Assembly (NCBI GenBank): GCA_005788935.1
Contig: SYAK01000502.1
Location: forward strand, 1 to 11,183
DNA from: Pseudomonadota bacterium
Lineage (GTDB): Bacteria > Myxococcota > UBA9042 > PHBI01
Direction of reading: 5' to 3'
Length of the DNA: 11,183 nucleotides
Positions 7,031-11,183 of the stretch are shown here, one piece after another. The notes beneath the pieces were generated by a model that was given only the letters and a program-made list of their open reading frames with translations, did no database searches and was not told the origin of the DNA. A program made the position numbers and the translations under genes. The stretch's first letter is position 1. Each line of letters begins with the position of its first letter.

Positions 7031-7582
7031 ATGGCCCACCCCTGGCATGATCTCCCCAACAATCCCGACGACGTCGCCAGCGGCTTCAACGCCGTCATCG
7101 AGATCCCGAAGGGATCACGCGTCAAGTACGAGCTCGACAAGCCGACAGGCCTGCTGCGCGTGGACCGGGTCCTCTACAGCTCGGTCATCTATCCCGCGAA
7201 CTACGGCTTCATCCCGCGCAGCTACTGCGGGGACATGGACCCGCTCGACGTCCTCGTCCTCGGCCACGAGCCCGTCGTCCCGCTGACCATCATGCGCGCC
7301 CGGGCCATCGGGGTCATGCACATGCTCGACCAGGGTCAGCCCGACGACAAGATCATCGCGGTCCACGTCAACGACCCGGCCTTCTCGGACTACACCGACA
7401 TCACCCAGCTGCCGAGCCACATTGGTCGCGAAATCCGTCGATTTTTCGAGGATTACAAGATCCTCGAGAACAAGTCCGTCACGGTCGAGGACCTTATCGG
7501 CGCGGAGCAGGCCAACGCCGTCATCGTCGACGCCCTCGCCCTCTACCGGCGCGAGGAATCACGCCTTCGCGGCTGGGGCTGA
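7031..7582 (+). CDS. ppa: Inorganic pyrophosphatase, family I
   Basis: This soluble enzyme of 183 residues hydrolyses pyrophosphate to two phosphates, pulling forward biosynthetic reactions that release PPi. The signature [11 protein letters not shown] gives the metal-binding aspartates Asp68, Asp70 and Asp73. Other active-site positions are present: Glu24, Lys32, Glu34, Arg46 and Tyr58 in the [13 protein letters not shown] and YPANYGFIP segments. The FFEDYKILE segment matches the conserved end of the fold. The length is normal for bacterial family I enzymes. The ATG at 7031 is preceded by GAGGA, and the protein begins like its relatives there; the upstream open extension to 6914 is not family-like. 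Its last 24 bases overlap the end of the convergent GNAT gene on the other strand. Confidence in function is high. Confidence 0.95.
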   Translation: MAHPWHDLPNNPDDVASGFNAVIEIPKGSRVKYELDKPTGLLRVDRVLYSSVIYPANYGFIPRSYCGDMDPLDVLVLGHEPVVPLTIMRARAIGVMHMLDQGQPDDKIIAVHVNDPAFSDYTDITQLPSHIGREIRRFFEDYKILENKSVTVEDLIGAEQANAVIVDALALYRREESRLRGWG

Positions 7583-8116
7583 CGCTGGAAGGGCCCTGAA
7601 GTATGGCGCCGGCCCGCCATGCAGCGCGCCCTCGAGGATCCGTCCCCCGAGGCGCGCGAAGCCTCGCTTCTCAAGGAAGGCCATCCCCGAGGTCGGCGCG
7701 TCGACAACCAGTCCGGCGACCACGACGCCACCAGGCGCTGCGACAAGCGCGGCGAGCGTCTCAGCGTGCCGCAGCAGCGCGGCCCCGAGCCCCCGCCGCT
7801 GGAAGCCGTTCGCCACACCCAGGCGCGACACCCGTAACACGGGCAGCGGATAGCCTGGCAGTCGACGCATCAGCGCCGCGTCCGGAAACCGGGCCCGGTC
7901 GAGGCTCGCGGTCGAGGTCGTCAGAAAGCCAGCCACGACAGGCGCCGTACGCGTGCCAGTCGCGAGCGCCACCCACGTCGACGTGAGCCCTCGGGGCGTC
8001 TGCGCCGGCAGTGCGTGGTAGCGCAGAAAACGGTCCGTCCCCGGGTCGCCGCAGGTGAAGACGTCGACCGAGTCACCCGTCCGGATGCGGCGCAGCTCGA
8101 ACACCAGCTCACTCAT
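7559..8116 (-). CDS. TacT-like GNAT acetyltransferase toxin
   Basis: This 185-residue Gcn5-related N-acetyltransferase has TacT-type features: [16 protein letters not shown] near residues 20-35, [17 protein letters not shown] (acetyl-CoA-binding loop Gln106-Gly111) and the late AFLEKRGF segment. TacT toxins acetylate the amino group of aminoacyl-tRNAs and stop translation. The ATG at 8116 is chosen because the ribbon-helix-helix gene ends at 8118, giving TGA-A-ATG with a one-base gap. A longer frame to 8149 would overlap it and adds no family-like residues. The order antitoxin then toxin is that of TacAT modules. One oddity is that the residue after AF, a tyrosine needed for activity in studied TacT proteins, is Leu148 here. 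The protein could thus be weakened, use another residue, or be an ordinary acetyltransferase. The 3' end overlaps the pyrophosphatase gene by 24 bases. Confidence 0.78.
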   Translation of the reverse strand: MSELVFELRRIRTGDSVDVFTCGDPGTDRFLRYHALPAQTPRGLTSTWVALATGTRTAPVVAGFLTTSTASLDRARFPDAALMRRLPGYPLPVLRVSRLGVANGFQRRGLGAALLRHAETLAALVAAPGGVVVAGLVVDAPTSGMAFLEKRGFARLGGRILEGALHGGPAPYFRALPASAPAAKA

Positions 8117-8117
8117 T

Positions 8118-8360
8118 TCAGCCGCGCCCCCGGCCCGTGACGACTGCATCGACGACGGCGTCGAAGGCCCGGTTCTCGAGCACGAGCCGCGCCGGGACGA
8201 GGGCCTCGTCCGGCAGGGCCCGGCGCGCCTCCATGAAATACAGGAGGGCCTGCTCGACGACGAAGTTCTTCTTCAACCCGAACTCGTCCGTGAACCGGTC
8301 GAGCTTTTCTTTGGTCTCCGCGGTGATGGCCGCGGACAGCTGGGTCATGCCAGTTGACAT
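8118..8360 (-). CDS. Ribbon-helix-helix antitoxin-like protein
   Basis: This 80-residue protein has an N-terminal ribbon-helix-helix fold: strand QLSAAITAET, helix KEKLDRFTDEFG, then LKKNFVVEQALLYFMEARRAL. Such dimers bind operator DNA, and in TacAT-type modules the C-terminal tail wraps the GNAT toxin and blocks it; here that tail would be residues ~50-80. The start at 8360 has GGGAG some seven bases upstream; a second ATG at 8348 (MTQLS) is possible. It lies 22 bases after cheB on the same strand and one base before the GNAT gene. That gap leaves little room for a private promoter, although one could lie inside cheB. The antitoxin role is inferred from fold, size and the partner gene. Confidence 0.77.
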   Translation of the reverse strand: MSTGMTQLSAAITAETKEKLDRFTDEFGLKKNFVVEQALLYFMEARRALPDEALVPARLVLENRAFDAVVDAVVTGRGRG

Positions 8361-8382
8361 CTCGGTCTCCCGGGGCCTGGTT

Positions 8383-9462
8383 TCACGGGCGCCTGCGGCT
8401 CGAAGTCCGCTCGAAGCGCAACATCATGCCAAGCTCCTCGGGCGCGCCGTTGGCATCCGCGAGGCCCGCCTCGATGACCGCGGCCGGCATGCCGTAGACA
8501 GCGCTCGACGCCTCACTCTGGGCGAGGATCCGGACGTTTTGGCCCCCAGCCTCACGGAGGCGCAGGCAACCGGCGCGACCGTCGACGCCCATGCCGGTCA
8601 GAACGACCACCCCGATGGAGCCGATGATACGGTCTGCGACCGAGGTGAAGAGGTGATCGACAGCGGGACGGCACCCGTGCAGGTGCGGCCGATCGTCGAG
8701 CTGCGTCGTCCACGTCTTGCCCTCGCGCGACAGCGTCAGGTGCCGGTCCCCCGGGCAAATCCACACGCCGCCGGGGTGGATCGCCTTGCCAGCGGCGGCC
8801 TCGTTCACCTGCCAGTCAAGCTGGCGGTTCAGCTGGTCGGCGAAGACCTTCGTGAAGACGGGTGGCATGTGCTGCGCGATGACGACGGGCGCGCCGCAGG
8901 TCGGTGGCAGGCCCGCGAGAAAGGCCCGTACGGCCGCGGGGCCGCCGGTCGAGGCGCCGACGAGGATGAGGTCGGGCCAGTACTGGATGACGTTGGCAGG
9001 TCGGACGCGACGCTCCGTCATGGCCGCCACGGCGGCCCGCGCGGCCCGACGCGCCCGGTCCATGGCCGCCGCGAGCGGCCCGTCGACCCACTCGTCGAAG
9101 CGCATCTTGCGTGACGGCTTGCCGAGGAACTCCACGGGGCGGTCCCCGAAACGCTCGAGCGTCGGGGCGACCTGCTCGGCCGTCATGCCGGTCACGAGGA
9201 TCGGGATGACGTGCGGAAAATGCGTATGAATCTGCTCGATGAGGTCGCCGCCGTCCTCGTCGTCGAGGTTCTTGTCGACCGTCACGACGTCGGGGATGAG
9301 GTCGGAAATCTTCTGCAGGGCCTCCTGGATGGTCGAGACAGCCCCGAGCAACTCGATTCCCGACAGACGGTTCATCGCCGACGACATCGCGAGGCGGGTC
9401 GCCCCCGAGTCATCCACGATCAGGACGCGCAACGGACGCAGCGGGGGCGTCGGCTCAGCCAT
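8383..9462 (-). CDS. cheB: CheB, receptor glutamate methylesterase/deamidase
   Basis: This 359-residue protein has a normal receiver-plus-esterase layout. It removes methyl groups from chemoreceptor glutamates (and deamidates glutamines) to reset signalling. The receiver (residues ~11-125) has acidic Asp17/Asp18, phospho-acceptor Asp63, Thr91 and Lys115. The esterase (residues ~163-350) has the Ser-His-Asp triad Ser171 in VGASTGGP, His198 in IAQHMPP and Asp294 in LTGMGVDG, plus the conserved AQSEASSAVYGMP. The receiver loop after Asp63 reads KNLDDEDG instead of the usual xxMPxMDG, so the conserved proline is missing. The ATG at 9462 overlaps the end of the cheX-like gene by eight bases, indicating translational coupling. 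It acts with CheR, encoded two genes upstream in the same cluster. Confidence 0.93.
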   Translation of the reverse strand: MAEPTPPLRPLRVLIVDDSGATRLAMSSAMNRLSGIELLGAVSTIQEALQKISDLIPDVVTVDKNLDDEDGGDLIEQIHTHFPHVIPILVTGMTAEQVAPTLERFGDRPVEFLGKPSRKMRFDEWVDGPLAAAMDRARRAARAAVAAMTERRVRPANVIQYWPDLILVGASTGGPAAVRAFLAGLPPTCGAPVVIAQHMPPVFTKVFADQLNRQLDWQVNEAAAGKAIHPGGVWICPGDRHLTLSREGKTWTTQLDDRPHLHGCRPAVDHLFTSVADRIIGSIGVVVLTGMGVDGRAGCLRLREAGGQNVRILAQSEASSAVYGMPAAVIEAGLADANGAPEELGMMLRFERTSSRRRP

Positions 9463-9880
9463 CGACCGCGATTCCGGTCAGGCCGAGCCAGATCTGGCCC
9501 GCGGTGTCCGATGCGAAGCCGACCAACTCGGCCTCAGGACGCGGTCCGGTGGCGACCGCAGGCAGCCCCAGCGGTCCCGACACCCCGAGCACGCCGCGGA
9601 GGTTCCCACCGATGACGTTCGCCACCTCGCAGATGGCGGCGGACTCGTAGCGCGGGTCGTGCTGCCCGGCCGCGACCGCGTCGGAGAAGCCCATCACGAA
9701 GCAGGACAACCCGTGGCGATCGAGCCCGACATCGAGCGCGAGCCCTCCATCCCCGAGGCTGACATGCGCCCAGATGACGGCTGCAGTCGGGGCCTCCGGG
9801 TCACCCTCCGGGGCTTGCAGGCCGAACATTTCGAAGACGGCGCCAGCCATCATGCGGAGGTCATCGAGTCCAAGGTTCAT
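9455..9880 (-). CDS. CheX-like CheY-phosphate phosphatase
   Basis: This 141-residue protein resembles CheX/CheC-type phosphatases that remove phosphate from CheY. The key segment is AICEVANVIGGNLRGVLG, with the E-x-x-N phosphatase signature at Glu85 and Asn88, followed by LGLPAV, as in CheX. The N-terminal half has GLALDVGLD and SCFVMGF strands consistent with the alpha/beta fold. CheC would normally carry two such motifs; only one is seen here, which favours CheX. It lies between cheR (5-base gap) and cheB (8-base overlap), so a role in the same pathway is likely, presumably quenching the CheY encoded first in the cluster. An AGGAG in the end of cheR precedes the ATG at 9880. The family call is moderate to good and the phosphatase activity is inferred. 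Confidence 0.72.
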   Translation of the reverse strand: MNLGLDDLRMMAGAVFEMFGLQAPEGDPEAPTAAVIWAHVSLGDGGLALDVGLDRHGLSCFVMGFSDAVAAGQHDPRYESAAICEVANVIGGNLRGVLGVSGPLGLPAVATGPRPEAELVGFASDTAGQIWLGLTGIAVDG

Positions 9881-9885
9881 GGGGG

Positions 9886-10779
9886 TCAGCCTCTCCTGCA
9901 GAGCCAGGCCACGCGCTCCTCAATGTGACGCGTGAACAGATGCTCAGGAATATTCAGCAGTTGCTCACCGGTGCCAAGCACGACCACGCCGCCTGGTGCG
10001 ACGACCCGCGCGACGTTCTCAAAGGTCCGCATGCGCGAGGCCTCGTCGAAGTACACGAGGACGTTGCGCAACATGACCACATGGAACGGCGCCGTCGCCG
10101 CCATCGGCTCGAGCAGGTTGTGGACGCGGAAGGAGATGGGGTTGCGCACGCTCGGGACCGAACGGAAGCTCGCGCCCTCGCGCTCAAACCAGCGGTTGAG
10201 CTGGAGTCCCGAGAGCCCTCGGTTGGTCTCGAGCACCGAGTAGGCCCCCGCGCGGGCCTTGTCGATCGTCGCGACGCCGATGTCGGTCCCGAGGATGCTG
10301 TACGGGCGCTGATGGCCCATTTCGTGCATCAGAATCGACAGGCTCACCGCCTCCTGCCCTGTCGACGCAGCGGCCGACCACAGCCGGAGGTCGGCCTTCG
10401 GGCCGAGCCGCGCCGTCACCTCGGGGATGAGCGCGGACTGGAGCTTCCGAAAGACCTCAGGATTCCTGAAGAAGCTCGTCTCGTGCGTCATCAGCGCGTC
10501 GACAACGCGGTCGGTCAACGCCCGGGACTCCGCTGTGTCGCGTTGCATCGCGCCGACGAGCTGATCGAAGGTCGACACACTCACGCTCGTCATGATGCGG
10601 CGAAGTCGCGACTCGAAGAAGTAGGCCTGATCCGACGGGATGCGGACGCCGGTCCGGTCGAGCAGATAATGCCGCATCCGGTCGAGGCCCGGATCGACGG
10701 GGGGCGCCTCCTGAGCCGAGCCGGGAGGTTCGTCCTGCGGGCCGCGATGGCCGCTGGCGGCCGTTACATCTGTCATCAT
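9886..10779 (-). CDS. cheR: CheR, chemoreceptor glutamate methyltransferase
   Basis: This 297-residue protein transfers methyl groups from S-adenosylmethionine to receptor glutamates, opposing CheB. After a non-conserved, Pro/Gly-rich tail (residues ~1-30) comes the all-helical CheR N-domain (~31-110) with the strongly conserved THETSFFR (99-105). The methyltransferase core follows with WSAAASTG (SAM-binding motif), Asp166 in LGTDIG, and LRNVLVYFD near residues 237-245. The motif GEEPYS of enterobacterial CheR is GQEAVS here. There is no obvious C-terminal tetratricopeptide domain. Two adjacent ATGs (10779 and 10776) are possible; the AGAGGG upstream gives a more usual spacing to the second. 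It follows cheY by 26 bases and precedes the cheX-like gene by five. Confidence 0.93.
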   Translation of the reverse strand: MMTDVTAASGHRGPQDEPPGSAQEAPPVDPGLDRMRHYLLDRTGVRIPSDQAYFFESRLRRIMTSVSVSTFDQLVGAMQRDTAESRALTDRVVDALMTHETSFFRNPEVFRKLQSALIPEVTARLGPKADLRLWSAAASTGQEAVSLSILMHEMGHQRPYSILGTDIGVATIDKARAGAYSVLETNRGLSGLQLNRWFEREGASFRSVPSVRNPISFRVHNLLEPMAATAPFHVVMLRNVLVYFDEASRMRTFENVARVVAPGGVVVLGTGEQLLNIPEHLFTRHIEERVAWLCRRG

Positions 10780-10805
10780 CGAGCCCTCTCGCGTGCGGGT
10801 CCCAC

Positions 10806-11180
10806 TCAGGCGCTCCAGGCAAAGCCGAGGAGCTCGAGCTTCTCGCGCAGCGCGTCCGACGAGAAAGGCTTCATCATGTACTCGTCCGCACCGGCCGCGT
10901 AGGCGGCCTTGACGCGGGTGTCCAGGGTCTCGGAGGTCACCATCATCACAAAGGAATTCTCGAATCTGGGCTCGGCGCGCAGGCGCTTCACCACCTCGAG
11001 CCCGTCCGTGCCGGGCATGACCCAGTCGACGAGGAACACGTCGGGGGCCGGGCGCGTCGGCATCGCCTCGAGGGCCGCGTCCCCCGACTCGAAGGCTTCC
11101 ACGTCGAAGCCAAGCTTCTTCAACTCGCGGGTGAGCATCATGCGGATGGCAAAGGAATCATCGACGACGACGGCTCTCAT
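10806..11180 (-). CDS. cheY: CheY-like single-domain response regulator
   Basis: This stand-alone receiver domain of 124 residues is complete in the window. All hallmarks are present: acidic pair Asp7/Asp8, phospho-acceptor Asp52 in FLVDWVMPGTDG, Thr82 in VTSE, and Lys104 in MMKPFS. There is no output domain, so it works by protein contact, as CheY does on flagellar or gliding-motor switch proteins. It is first in the visible minus-strand chemotaxis cluster, 26 bases before cheR. Only three bases lie upstream in the window, so its promoter and ribosome-binding site cannot be judged, and further che genes may precede it. A histidine kinase partner is not in the window. Confidence 0.92.
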   Translation of the reverse strand: MRAVVVDDSFAIRMMLTRELKKLGFDVEAFESGDAALEAMPTRPAPDVFLVDWVMPGTDGLEVVKRLRAEPRFENSFVMMVTSETLDTRVKAAYAAGADEYMMKPFSSDALREKLELLGFAWSA

Positions 11181-11183
11181 GCA

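Noticed and set aside
9925..10902. A 325-codon open frame on the plus strand
   Set aside because: It is antisense to cheR and the end of cheY. It is Arg/His-rich with no motif.

Overview
The window is very GC-rich, densely coded chromosomal DNA. It resembles Myxococcota or another large-genome deltaproteobacterial lineage: strong GC preference at third codon positions, a secreted lipoprotein with an Asp/Pro/Ala-rich linker after the lipobox, a fungalysin-type protease, and a chemotaxis cluster with a CheX-like protein. The lineage is inferred from style, not from a marker gene. I saw no rRNA, tRNA, CRISPR array, insertion sequence or phage gene.

Left edge (1-967): positions 21-180 hold, on the minus strand, the 3' end of a gene whose C-terminus resembles NADP-isocitrate dehydrogenase of the Thermus/Rickettsia type. 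At about 175-182 this abuts, head to head, a plus-strand NhaR-like LysR regulator that has lost the first half of its DNA-binding domain. Both genes lose their 5' ends at the same point, so this is a deletion or rearrangement junction, or an assembly chimera.

Plus-strand operon (1082-5330): four tightly packed genes (1-nt gap, 4-nt overlap, 11-nt overlap). They encode a secreted FTP/PepSY propeptide-like protein, a lipoprotein M36-like zinc metalloprotease that lacks its own propeptide, an AKR7-like aldo/keto reductase, and a phytanoyl-CoA dioxygenase-family enzyme. A strong hairpin follows at 5337-5375.

Middle (5396-7582): a minus-strand two-domain protein (phosphoribosyltransferase fused to an alpha/beta hydrolase) is divergent from a plus-strand family I inorganic pyrophosphatase, with about 200 bp between them.

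Minus-strand cluster (11180 down to 7559): in transcription order cheY, cheR, a cheX-like gene and cheB, then after 22 nt a ribbon-helix-helix antitoxin and a TacT-like GNAT toxin. Spacing suggests one transcript. The chemotaxis genes would set receptor methylation (CheR/CheB) and response-regulator phosphorylation (CheY, CheX). No receptor, CheA, CheW or flagellar gene is visible, so the controlled output is unknown. The toxin-antitoxin pair looks appended to the distal end of this operon.

The points most worth a second look are the split propeptide/protease pair, the double-truncation junction, the toxin-antitoxin module in the chemotaxis transcript, and the GNAT toxin's missing canonical tyrosine.
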